A stretch of DNA of 64,000 bases, taken from the NCBI RefSeq assembly GCF_024298865.1, contig NZ_CP101164.1, positions 1 through 64,000 of the forward strand, written 5' to 3'. The first letter of the stretch is position 1. Each line of letters begins with the position of its first letter. Source of the stretch: Halorarius halobius (GTDB lineage Archaea > Halobacteriota > Halobacteria > Halobacteriales > Haloarculaceae). The notes beneath the pieces were generated by a model. That model ran no database searches. It was not told the DNA's origin and saw only the letters and a list, made by a program, of their open reading frames with translations. Of the stretch, positions 33,596 to 41,589 are shown piece after piece. A program made the position numbers and the translations under genes.

Positions 33596-35158
33596 CTACC
33601 AGTATGGAGTGAATCGTTCCTCGACCTCCTGGCGGAGATCCTCAAACTCATGATCCTTGCTCAACGGAAACCGGTGAGTCTGCCCTGTCGCTACGATGTC
33701 CTCTCGGTCGCAGTCAGGTCTACAGCTATCCCGACCGCGTTCGAAGTCCCACGCGCTAGGTAAGTACCTGCGTTCGCCGACGTCACCCCCTGTTACGCCG
33801 AGCGTCACGTCCTGCAGTCGGAGGTGCATCAAGCCCGCGACGATCTCGTTCAGCGACATAACCGACGGTGCGGGTTCGTCGCCGTCTCCCCTCGGTCCAC
33901 CGTCAGCCGCTGGACGGTCCATGTTGTAGTCAGGACCTGGTTCCCGGCCGCCGCCGCGCTCCTTTCGTGCCTCGCTCGGCAGATACTGGATGCAGCATCT
34001 GAAGCATGGTTGTCCGGGTGCCGACACGGTGATGGGACTCTTTGACGTGTCTTTGAGGACTCCGTTGTCGTCGGTCTCCGGGCGGGTGCCTCCGGATATC
34101 ACTGGGATGAGGTGGGAGTGGGAAATCTCGTCGAGAACTCGCGTCGTCCAATGGCCGTCAGCGGCGTGGAGGATCACGTCGCAGTCGAGGAGGTCGGTGT
34201 AAGCCGACAGGTCAGGATCATCCTCCACCACGCTTCCGTACACGCGGACGACGTCGAAGTCCGGGTTCGTCGCCGCCGCTCGGGCCGTCCGGGCGGCGAC
34301 ATCTACCTTCGGCCGCCAGACCGAGGCGTCCGCCTCCGTTGCGCCGCGCTGGCGATTGAGGTTGACGTCCTTAACGACATCGTAGTCGGCGAGAACGAGA
34401 CTATCGACGCCTGACCGAGCGACATCGGGCGCTAAAATGGAGCCGCCACCTCCGAGGCCGACGATCCCGACTCGAAGGCTCGCGTACATCTCTTGGGCGG
34501 CCTCGGTCCAGAGTCTGACTTGGCGGTCCTGCGTGTTCGGGTCCCAGGAACCGCTGGCACCTGCCGCACCCTTCACCTCCTGCCCGGCCGTGAATGAATC
34601 GAGTTTGCGGAGCCCAGTGCCGACGACGCGGATCGCAGTCGCGTACCTGGACGGACCCTCATCCAGCCCTACGCTGTCGGGGAACTCGTGGCCCAGAGCC
34701 ATCCAGTTTCCATCGGGAGTCAGTATCCCGGCGACGAGTGGGGGGTTGGCGTGGTCGAGGTGCTGGGCGTCGTTGTGGAGGAGTCGGGCGGCCGACTCCA
34801 GATCCTGTCGGCTCGGTTGACCCACGCCCCAGGGATGCGTGTGGAGATAGAGCACACCACCGCCGATGTCGTTGGCCAATCGTTTCACGCGACGACGGTA
34901 GTCCGAGGTAAACTCGACCCCGCCGGTGTAGATCAGGTCGCCTTCTTCGGGAGGGATGACATCTTGGACGAGGTAGGTGAGGCGGCGGCGGCCAGGGCTC
35001 CGCGTTAGTACGCACACCAGCCCCCGCTCGGCGGCGTCGACGGCACGCTCACCGTGCAGGAGGGATTCGATGAGCTCGCGGTCCTGCTCAGTCATCGCGA
35101 GGTGAAACTCTTCGGCGTCGACGAGGGCGAGGTCGATGTCGGAGACCTTCCGCTTCAT
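33596..35158 (-). CDS. JAB (JAMM) protease fused to ThiF/E1-like activating enzyme
   Basis: A 520-residue two-domain fusion. The N-terminal JAMM metalloprotease shows His106-x-His108-x7-Ser116-x-x-Asp119 (HTHPWGVGQPSRQD), the complete zinc site of deubiquitinase-type enzymes. The C-terminal E1/ThiF fold carries GIVGLGGGGS (231-240, nucleotide loop), LADYDVV with Asp258, NLNRQ and AADGHW (Asp334). Cys385 and Cys388 with Cys479 and Cys483 could bind zinc; Cys389 next to them is the only obvious candidate for the acyl-carrying cysteine. E1 enzymes activate the C-terminus of a ubiquitin-like protein, and JAB enzymes cleave it. The genes upstream encode an E2-like and a Ubl-like protein, and TAATG couples this gene to the E2-like one. 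Confidence 0.85.
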   Translation of the reverse strand: MKRKVSDIDLALVDAEEFHLAMTEQDRELIESLLHGERAVDAAERGLVCVLTRSPGRRRLTYLVQDVIPPEEGDLIYTGGVEFTSDYRRRVKRLANDIGGGVLYLHTHPWGVGQPSRQDLESAARLLHNDAQHLDHANPPLVAGILTPDGNWMALGHEFPDSVGLDEGPSRYATAIRVVGTGLRKLDSFTAGQEVKGAAGASGSWDPNTQDRQVRLWTEAAQEMYASLRVGIVGLGGGGSILAPDVARSGVDSLVLADYDVVKDVNLNRQRGATEADASVWRPKVDVAARTARAAATNPDFDVVRVYGSVVEDDPDLSAYTDLLDCDVILHAADGHWTTRVLDEISHSHLIPVISGGTRPETDDNGVLKDTSKSPITVSAPGQPCFRCCIQYLPSEARKERGGGREPGPDYNMDRPAADGGPRGDGDEPAPSVMSLNEIVAGLMHLRLQDVTLGVTGGDVGERRYLPSAWDFERGRDSCRPDCDREDIVATGQTHRFPLSKDHEFEDLRQEVEERFTPYW

Positions 35159-35595
35159 TAGTTGTTGAAAGGATTTCGAAGGGTGCCCCGAACGAGGGCG
35201 GTGGCCCTCGCCATGTGCTCGGGCTTGCTCACGGTCAGTTCCCGCCAGTCTCGGCTCCAGTAGAGGTAGTCCTCATCGATGCCGACTTCACGGAGGGCTT
35301 GGGCGTGGTCGTGGTTGACCGTGGTGTTGTCGGGTTGGTTCCCGTCCACGGTTAGCAAGGGGACCGTGACCAATCCGTAGTGCTGGCCGTTCGGGAAGTC
35401 CTTGTGAATCCGCAGGATGACGCGAGCCTCGTCCTGGTCGTAGTCGTACTCGTCGAGTGCGACTGGACCGAGGTCGATGAAGACGTATGGTTGATCGCCG
35501 GCTTCGGCAACCACCTCTGCCTGACCGTGCTTCTCGTGGAGCGCCTCGGCTCCGTCACGGATGTTGTCACCGACGACGATCTCCGGAGTACCCAT
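35158..35595 (-). CDS. E2-like protein lacking any cysteine (Prok-E2 type)
   Basis: A 145-residue protein in the E2 position of the cassette. After a beta strand (RVILRIHKDFPNG, then QHYGLVTVPLLTVDG) it has a YLYWSRDWRELTVSK segment like the W-rich ending of prokaryotic E2 families. No cysteine occurs anywhere in the protein, so it cannot form an E2 thioester by the usual chemistry; it may be a scaffold or carrier. It is directly coupled to the JAB-E1 gene (the stop overlaps the start by one base) and abuts the Ubl stop. The fold is assigned by context and sparse motifs, so this remains a moderately supported call. Confidence 0.55.
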   Translation of the reverse strand: MGTPEIVVGDNIRDGAEALHEKHGQAEVVAEAGDQPYVFIDLGPVALDEYDYDQDEARVILRIHKDFPNGQHYGLVTVPLLTVDGNQPDNTTVNHDHAQALREVGIDEDYLYWSRDWRELTVSKPEHMARATALVRGTLRNPFNN

Positions 35596-35928
35596 TCAGA
35601 TGAACACCTGCCCGCGCGTGGTCACCCGGAAGTGCTTTCGGTGTTGGTCAGTGAGGTCCACCTCGGCAGGACCAGCCTCACCTTGGGGATCGAACTGTTC
35701 CTCGACGTTGTCGCTCTGGCCGCGGAGCGCTTCGAGGATGTACTGGTCCGGATCGTCGTAGCCGGCCCGCTCGATGATGATCGCCGAGTCGACCACGTCG
35801 TCCTCGTACGTCTGCTTGTCATCTTCGCCGGCGCCGTCTACGAAGATGACGTGGCTGTTCTGGCCTTGGTTTGCGGTCGAATCTTCGGTCGTTTCCGACG
35901 TGTCGTCGGAGGTATCGGACTCGCTCAT
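35596..35928 (-). CDS. Ubiquitin-like protein of the multiubiquitin type
   Basis: A 110-residue acidic protein. A disordered Ser/Thr/Asp/Glu N-terminal tail (about 24 residues) precedes a beta-grasp-like part: HVIFVDGAG, then DDVVDSAIIIERAGY (helix region), DPDQYILEALRG, VDLTDQHRKHFRVTT. This pattern resembles prokaryotic multiubiquitin domains, which precede an E2-like and an E1-JAB gene. The C-terminus is RGQVFI, without di-glycine, so it cannot be conjugated by standard chemistry unless processed. It is the first gene of the Ubl-E2-E1/JAB operon. Confidence 0.65.
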   Translation of the reverse strand: MSESDTSDDTSETTEDSTANQGQNSHVIFVDGAGEDDKQTYEDDVVDSAIIIERAGYDDPDQYILEALRGQSDNVEEQFDPQGEAGPAEVDLTDQHRKHFRVTTRGQVFI

Positions 35929-36119
35929 TGGTTATCTGCCCGTTCTTGGCTCGGGCGGGGCCGTGGAGAGCAGAGCGGCACAGGAGATCCCTCGGCTCTT
36001 GCTCACGTCACTATATACGCCACGTAGTTTTAACTCTTGCGACTAGCAGCATTGGGAATACGATAATTAGAGAACACCCTCATCGAAAGGTAGTTATCCT
36101 ATCGTTCTGTTGGTGCTGT
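35929..36119. promoter_or_regulatory. Divergent promoter region between the Ubl cassette and an exonuclease gene
   Basis: On the minus strand a gcgtatatag element near 36010 could drive the Ubl operon with a leader of about 55 bases. Plus-strand AT-rich segments such as gataattag near 36062 could serve the exonuclease. No repeats or regulator sites were identified. Confidence 0.35.
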
Positions 36120-37247
36120 ATGGCGCTAGATACTCCAACCGCGAGTAATCTCGTCGCAGCGGAGCGAGATGGCGAGTACGGTCTTACAGTCCCATTACGG
36201 GTAGACAAGGTCGAACGAACCCCGGATCACGACTGGTGGGCGCAGCTTGTCCACTGTTCAGATGTGCTGGGGACACACGTGAAGCTCACAGTTTTCGACG
36301 ATGACGACTGTCATCTCGTCGACTACTCCTTTGAAGAAGGTACCTGGTACGAATTCGACGACGTCAACCCTGATGTGTACCAGGGAACCATCGGTATCAA
36401 AGCGAAGTGGGATCGGCAGGTCCGCCAGCTCTCTGGTCGCCCAGAGATGTCGCCCTCAGAGACGACTGACATTGTTCGTCGACTCGGTGCAGCCGATGCC
36501 ATTGCAGCACTCGACATCGAGACGATTACGACTGTTTCCGAGCGAGAACTCGAACCACCGAATCCAGACCATCAAGAGCTACTCTGTACCGGCGTCGGAT
36601 ATCGAGGCAGTCCGAGCGAGGAGATCAATGCGGAGGTCCTCTTCCGTGAAGACGGGACGGCTTCGGCAGAACTCGACGCAATCGAGGCGGTTGTGAACTG
36701 GCTCGATGTGAGGGATGTCGATGTTCTCATCACCTTTGGGGGCGCGTGGTTCGACCTCCCAGTATTGGTGGGTCGTGCAGAACGGGCCGCTGCGGAAATC
36801 GGTGAGCCTGGACGAGCAGAGAACGTACGTGCAGCACTCGAATCCTACTACCATGCCGACCTCTCGTCGGCAAAGAATAGGGTGCTGGGGGAAGGTTCAC
36901 TTGAAGATATGGCCGGGTACATTGGGTCACCCGCACCGAAGACGCTCTGGACGGATTACGAAATCGGCCTTGAACCACAGACATGGCGCGAAAGTCAGTG
37001 GGAGATTATGCGAGAGGACGACCGCGACCCCCCGTCTGATGATCTTGAGGATCCCACCGTGTTCAACAGCGACGTTCCATACTTCGGTGAGGCGTGGCTA
37101 ACGGCCAGCGCAGCAGGAGAGAACGACCGGGCCTCAAACCTGTACGAGTGTCTCGAAACCTACACGCTCGCGGATATTCATCCCCTGTTCGCTATAGCTG
37201 ACGACGAGCGGTCGACCGGTCAACCCTCCTTCCCGATGACCTACTAG
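36120..37247 (+). CDS. Predicted 3'-5' exonuclease, RNase H-like fold
   Basis: A 375-residue protein. The N-terminal 110 residues contain a beta-rich domain (VPLRVDKVERTPDHD, KLTVFDDDD, SFEEGTWYEFDDV), perhaps an OB fold. The C-terminal part resembles the exonuclease fold of B-family polymerases: AALDIETITT (about 132), DVDVLITFGGAWFDLPVLVG (about 200), ADLSS, and a closing TYTLADIHPLF. The spacing suggests DEDD-type metal chemistry on DNA ends. ATG 36120 is chosen; an upstream frame of 83 codons is basic and unlike the protein. Its stop overlaps the converging AddA-like stop by four bases. The partner is unknown. Confidence 0.65.
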   Translation: MALDTPTASNLVAAERDGEYGLTVPLRVDKVERTPDHDWWAQLVHCSDVLGTHVKLTVFDDDDCHLVDYSFEEGTWYEFDDVNPDVYQGTIGIKAKWDRQVRQLSGRPEMSPSETTDIVRRLGAADAIAALDIETITTVSERELEPPNPDHQELLCTGVGYRGSPSEEINAEVLFREDGTASAELDAIEAVVNWLDVRDVDVLITFGGAWFDLPVLVGRAERAAAEIGEPGRAENVRAALESYYHADLSSAKNRVLGEGSLEDMAGYIGSPAPKTLWTDYEIGLEPQTWRESQWEIMREDDRDPPSDDLEDPTVFNSDVPYFGEAWLTASAAGENDRASNLYECLETYTLADIHPLFAIADDERSTGQPSFPMTY

Positions 37248-40200
37248 CAACCTCCGTTTTCTTGACGCCACTCTTCGCCGCAGGGAAGGGAACTATGCTG
37301 GCACCATCGACAGTGCTCCCCCGTCTCGTACCCGCTGAACGATGTCTCCTCGATTCGATTCATCGTCGTCGTGACTGCTGCTCGTACTGATTCTAATTCT
37401 CCCTCATCGAACGAACGAGACTCGACTTTCGGACCGATATCGCCGACATAGGCGTATCCCGCGCGGGTGATCGATTCCTCGTAGAGGTCACGACAGGCGA
37501 GCAGATATAGTGGCAGCTGCTTGTTCTCGTCAATGTCGCGGTGACGCTCGGTGGCTTTGTAGTCGATGACGACCAGTTCGCCGTCCGGGGTTCGATAGAC
37601 GGCGTCGATGAACCCGACGAGCTCATGGCCATTCACGTCCAGATGGAACTCTCGTTCCGCATCGACGATTTCCCAGCCGCTTAGATCGAGGTCGAAATAC
37701 CGGTCGATGCATTCCTTCGCAATCGGTAGCTCATCCGTGGCACGCCGTTGTCCGGCCAGCCGTTCACAGATAGCATACCATTCTGCTCGCTCTACCGCCT
37801 GTTCCTTCGCAGCGATCTCCGCGGTATTGTGAAACAGAAGCCCGACTATCCGCTGCGAGACACCGTCTCCGCCATAGCCGTTCTCTCGGAAGTCAGAGAA
37901 CCCATTGACGACGTAGTCCAAGAAGTGCTGTCGGGGACACTCCTCGTAGGCCTCAAGTGAGGTGTAACTGTGCTGGAGCGCCGGGTTTGGGGTCGATGGA
38001 CCAGTTAGGTCGTCGATTGAAAACCGTCTGTTCTCAGGTTCTCGTTCGAGTGCGCCTTCTATGAGCTTGTTTCCGAATGTGAGCACACGGTCTCGTCCGT
38101 CTGCTGCCGAGAGCTTCTCAGAACCGTACGTCACTTGTCCAGAGACGTCCCCAACTACCGTGCTTGCGAGAGAGCCTGTCCAATCCGCATGGTCCGATGG
38201 GAGGCATTCCTGTAGATCGCGCCAGATTGGGAGATGACCGCTACTTGGCCGCCAAGGGACGGACTCTGGAAGAATACTATCGACAGCATCATGCACGAGT
38301 CTTGCATCGTCGTCTGTGTCGTCTTCCTCCCGGCTCCCGTGGAGGACGAGTATCTCTTCGGCGCGAGTGATCCCCACGTGAAGTATCCTGCGGGCCTCAT
38401 TGGCATCTTGAGCGACAAAATCATTGTCGAATGCCGCTTCTGGATCCTCAGACAGTGCTGACTCGAATGTATCGTAGGTTCGTGACCCTGGTTCCCACTC
38501 GTCGGCGGTCAAGCGGGGCATCAGAACCACAGGAAAGTCGAGTCCCTTACTCTTGTGAATGGTCATGACGTTGACCGCGTCGTCGGCCAGTTCTGGCTGA
38601 CTCGTTGGTGCCGAACCGCTCTTCTCGAGGAGCGAGTCGTAATGTTGCAGCGAATCGATGAACTGCGGCGTGAGCGGGGGCTGTACAGTGTCGTTTCCAT
38701 ACTGGTCGATAATCTCGTCCAGTTGCGACAGGTCACGACGCTCTTGTTCACTGAGGTACCAATCGATGTTGGTCAGGCGTTTGAACTCCCGGTAAAGGTG
38801 GCTGAGGGAAGCTGTTTCACGTAGTTTCAGTAGGCGGGAAATGTGCTCCCGTACCTCCTGAATACAGTCGGGTTCATCGAATGCTTCGAGAGGTTGGTTG
38901 AATACCCCGGCATATGTACCGTCATCGTGGCTGTTGACACGACGCAGATCAGCATCGGTTAGACGGTAACGCATCGTCAGTACCCGGTTCCAGCTTACGT
39001 CATCTTCTTCGGGACGAGCCAGCGCCTTTAGATAGGCGACGACGGTGCCGACCCCGATTGATTCCGTGGAGAGGTCTCCCGCAACCTGATAGGGGATTCC
39101 TGCCTCGTCGAACCCTTCGAGAATTGGCGTTGCGTGGTCGTTATTCCGAACGAGGAGTGCGATCTCACCTGGGTCGTACGCCCGATCTAGTGCTTCTGCA
39201 TCGCCACTCAGGAGGTTCCGGGTGACGGTCACCAGCTGTTCAGCCCGGTCGCCTTCGTCGTCGGCTTCCTCCACGACTGCGACCGTGTCTCCGTCGTAGT
39301 CAGGTTCGTCGACACGCGTGAGCGTTTTGGTACTGCGCCGATCCGCTAACCGCTCTAGCGCTTCATTTGCGAGGTCGAGGAGAGGTTGACGTGACCGGAA
39401 GTTCTGTTCCAGCGGTTCGTCTTCGAGATCAGGCCCGAAGACGTCGTCGAGTTCGTCGGTGATGTTCGCGACGTTCGCGCCTCGCCATTCGTAGATTGCT
39501 TGGTCGTCATCACCCACGACGAATAGGCGATCCTCAGAGACGAGGGACGTAATGAGGTCGAACTGGAGACGATCAGTGTCCTGGAACTCGTCACAGAAGA
39601 CGTAGTCCCACCGGTCGCCCAGTCCCTCTCCGACGTCAGTCTCGAGCAGTTCCACTGTCTTAACCACGAGACCATCGAAGTCAAGCAGATTTCGCCGGTC
39701 GAGTTCTCGCTCGTAGGCTCCATACCCTGCGTTCAAATCCAGGGCTGTTTTGCACTCGTCGAGAGCGTCTCGGAGGTAGTCTGTCAACTCGAGTTTCAGA
39801 TCGTTTGGTATCCCGCTCGGAGCACCACTACTGTACCCCCCAAGTAGATATTTCGGCAGCTTGTGTGCATCCTCGGGAAGCGACCGCTCACCAGCCTCAT
39901 GCTCCTCAAACGCCACTTCGAGTGCGTCACAGAGGTCGATGAGTCGGTCGAGGAAGTCTTTGATGCTTGCTTCTAGCCCTTCATCGCGGAGGGTATCCCG
40001 TTCTGCGACGAGATCTGCTCGTGTATCCGGAATGCCGTCGAGGACGGTCGAAACGGACTGTCCCCCAAGATGATTGCCCGCAATCTCTTCGACACGATCT
40101 GGCACAGCATCGAGTTCATAGACTCGTTCCGGTGACCCGAGATATTCCTCGATCTCTGCGGGCGAAATCCCACTTCGCTTCATCGACCCGATAAACGAGA

Positions 40201-40684
40201 GGAGTTTCGATGCGACGCCGCTCCCGTATGAATCTGGGCCGTAGACGTTCGGTTTGACGGCGCGGTAGTCGATCTCGTCGAGGACGTTGAGTACGATGAC
40301 GTACTTTTCAGCATCCGTTGCGATCTCGAAGTCTGGGTCTAATCCCGCATCATAGGCGTAGTCCGTCAGTATCTCGTTGCAGATAGAGTGGTACGTGTAC
40401 GCGTCGACGTCATACCCTGCTGGTCCAAGTTTTGCGTTGAGTTTCTCACGCATCGAATCGGCGGCGTTGTTCGTGAAGGTCAACGCGAGAATCCGATCTG
40501 GAGAGACCCCATGCTCGTCGATGAGGTTCTCGATTTTCCGGACCATCGTGAACGTCTTCCCTGTTCCAGCCCCAGCGAGCACCCGCATGGGATACTGTTC
40601 CGACTCGATGATCGTCCGCTGCTGTGGCTTCGGATCCTCGTCGTCCTCGATGGTTGGGAGCCAGTCAGGCACGTCGTCGCTCAT
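37244..40684 (-). CDS. addA-like: UvrD/Rep-family helicase fused to a PD-(D/E)XK nuclease (AddA-like)
   Basis: A 1146-residue SF1A helicase-nuclease. Walker A VLAGAGTGKT (about 35-44), motif II FCDEFQDTD, motif III VVGDDDQAIYEWRGA, motif V MTIHKSKGLDFP, motif VI ITRAEEILVLHG. The C-terminus has a RecB-type nuclease, EFHLDVNGHELVGFIDAVY then LVVIDYKATE and QLPLYLLACRDLY, closing with CRWCQHSSLPC that may hold an Fe-S cluster together with an upstream CPRQHFLDY. This arrangement matches AddA and archaeal helicase-nuclease fusions, which resect double-strand breaks and degrade foreign linear DNA. ATGA overlap with the next gene upstream shows an operon of three genes. Confidence 0.88.
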   Translation of the reverse strand: MSDDVPDWLPTIEDDEDPKPQQRTIIESEQYPMRVLAGAGTGKTFTMVRKIENLIDEHGVSPDRILALTFTNNAADSMREKLNAKLGPAGYDVDAYTYHSICNEILTDYAYDAGLDPDFEIATDAEKYVIVLNVLDEIDYRAVKPNVYGPDSYGSGVASKLLSFIGSMKRSGISPAEIEEYLGSPERVYELDAVPDRVEEIAGNHLGGQSVSTVLDGIPDTRADLVAERDTLRDEGLEASIKDFLDRLIDLCDALEVAFEEHEAGERSLPEDAHKLPKYLLGGYSSGAPSGIPNDLKLELTDYLRDALDECKTALDLNAGYGAYERELDRRNLLDFDGLVVKTVELLETDVGEGLGDRWDYVFCDEFQDTDRLQFDLITSLVSEDRLFVVGDDDQAIYEWRGANVANITDELDDVFGPDLEDEPLEQNFRSRQPLLDLANEALERLADRRSTKTLTRVDEPDYDGDTVAVVEEADDEGDRAEQLVTVTRNLLSGDAEALDRAYDPGEIALLVRNNDHATPILEGFDEAGIPYQVAGDLSTESIGVGTVVAYLKALARPEEDDVSWNRVLTMRYRLTDADLRRVNSHDDGTYAGVFNQPLEAFDEPDCIQEVREHISRLLKLRETASLSHLYREFKRLTNIDWYLSEQERRDLSQLDEIIDQYGNDTVQPPLTPQFIDSLQHYDSLLEKSGSAPTSQPELADDAVNVMTIHKSKGLDFPVVLMPRLTADEWEPGSRTYDTFESALSEDPEAAFDNDFVAQDANEARRILHVGITRAEEILVLHGSREEDDTDDDARLVHDAVDSILPESVPWRPSSGHLPIWRDLQECLPSDHADWTGSLASTVVGDVSGQVTYGSEKLSAADGRDRVLTFGNKLIEGALEREPENRRFSIDDLTGPSTPNPALQHSYTSLEAYEECPRQHFLDYVVNGFSDFRENGYGGDGVSQRIVGLLFHNTAEIAAKEQAVERAEWYAICERLAGQRRATDELPIAKECIDRYFDLDLSGWEIVDAEREFHLDVNGHELVGFIDAVYRTPDGELVVIDYKATERHRDIDENKQLPLYLLACRDLYEESITRAGYAYVGDIGPKVESRSFDEGELESVRAAVTTTMNRIEETSFSGYETGEHCRWCQHSSLPCGEEWRQENGGC

Positions 40685-41589
40685 CGCTGCACCCCCTCTG
40701 CGAGAAATTCTGCACACATCTCTCGGAACGTGCAGTCGGGACAGGCCTCATCGTGAATGAGTGGGAACGGATCAGGGTCGTGAGAGCCGCTCGTAATCCC
40801 TTCGTGTGCATGTCGTAGGAGATTCCATATCGTGTCATAGTGCTCTTCGTAGATGTCCGTCGTCTCGCGTGGGTAGCCACGAACAGAGATCTCGTATCCC
40901 CCTGGTGTACTTTCGAACGATGTCCGATTCAGGAGGCCGTAGAAACTGAATCGAACCGTCATCCCGTCTTCGTAGAGGTCAGACTGTTTGACGCCCTCGA
41001 TGTATGTGGCCGTCTGAAACGCGTTCCTGACCCTCTTCGGATCATGATCCGTTCCGTTTAGGTGGTCCTCGAGGACGCTTGCAGTGTAGGACGTGATCAC
41101 GTCGTTGAGGTTCCGCTTGTAATCGATGACGTGGATCCCTTCGTCCGTCCGGAGGATGTTGTCGGCTCTCCCGCGCAGCCCGAGATCGTTCTCAACACAT
41201 TCGAGCCATTTCTCTGTCGCGACGGATTGACGAGCGTGATCGATGCCGTGGCCACCATCCGGGTCAAAGAAGGTCTTGATAGCCTCTAGATTTTCGAGGC
41301 GCTGGTATTTCTGGTGGGCGTTGGATGCGTACTCGTCCGAGTCGATATGCTCTCTCCATTGCTCTGGGAATGCCTCTACTGCCCGATCGTAGATGAGCTG
41401 GGCGTCATCTTCTGGGCTGGTTGCTTCGCAGACTACTTCGATTGTTCCGTGATAGGCACGCCCCTGATTCAGGTACAGCCGTGTCTTCTCGGGAGCGTTG
41501 ACCTTCTGTACGTACTCATAATCGAACTTCCGCTGGCAGTCCGCGTAGGTTGCGAGACGCGACGGCGAGAGGAAGGTAACGTCAGTCAC
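40681..41589 (-). CDS. PD-(D/E)XK nuclease, Cas4/AddB C-terminal-like
   Basis: A 302-residue RecB/Cas4-type nuclease. SPSRLATYADCQRKFDYEYV starts the fold with the first Cys; the active site is GLRGRADNILRT and IHVIDYKRN; the C-terminal trio CPDCTFREMC completes a likely Fe-S cluster. The start is GTG 41589, which overlaps the upstream gene by eight bases (gtgactga), a coupling pattern also seen in the BREX operon. It lies between the AddA-like helicase and the AddB-like protein, so in this system the nuclease portion of AddB seems to be a separate subunit. Confidence 0.75.
   Translation of the reverse strand: MTDVTFLSPSRLATYADCQRKFDYEYVQKVNAPEKTRLYLNQGRAYHGTIEVVCEATSPEDDAQLIYDRAVEAFPEQWREHIDSDEYASNAHQKYQRLENLEAIKTFFDPDGGHGIDHARQSVATEKWLECVENDLGLRGRADNILRTDEGIHVIDYKRNLNDVITSYTASVLEDHLNGTDHDPKRVRNAFQTATYIEGVKQSDLYEDGMTVRFSFYGLLNRTSFESTPGGYEISVRGYPRETTDIYEEHYDTIWNLLRHAHEGITSGSHDPDPFPLIHDEACPDCTFREMCAEFLAEGVQR

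Noticed and set aside
33596..35928. CBASS type II or Thoeris system
   Set aside because: No cGAS/DncV-like nucleotidyltransferase, TIR or effector gene is adjacent to the E1-JAB cassette, so a CBASS label is not supported.
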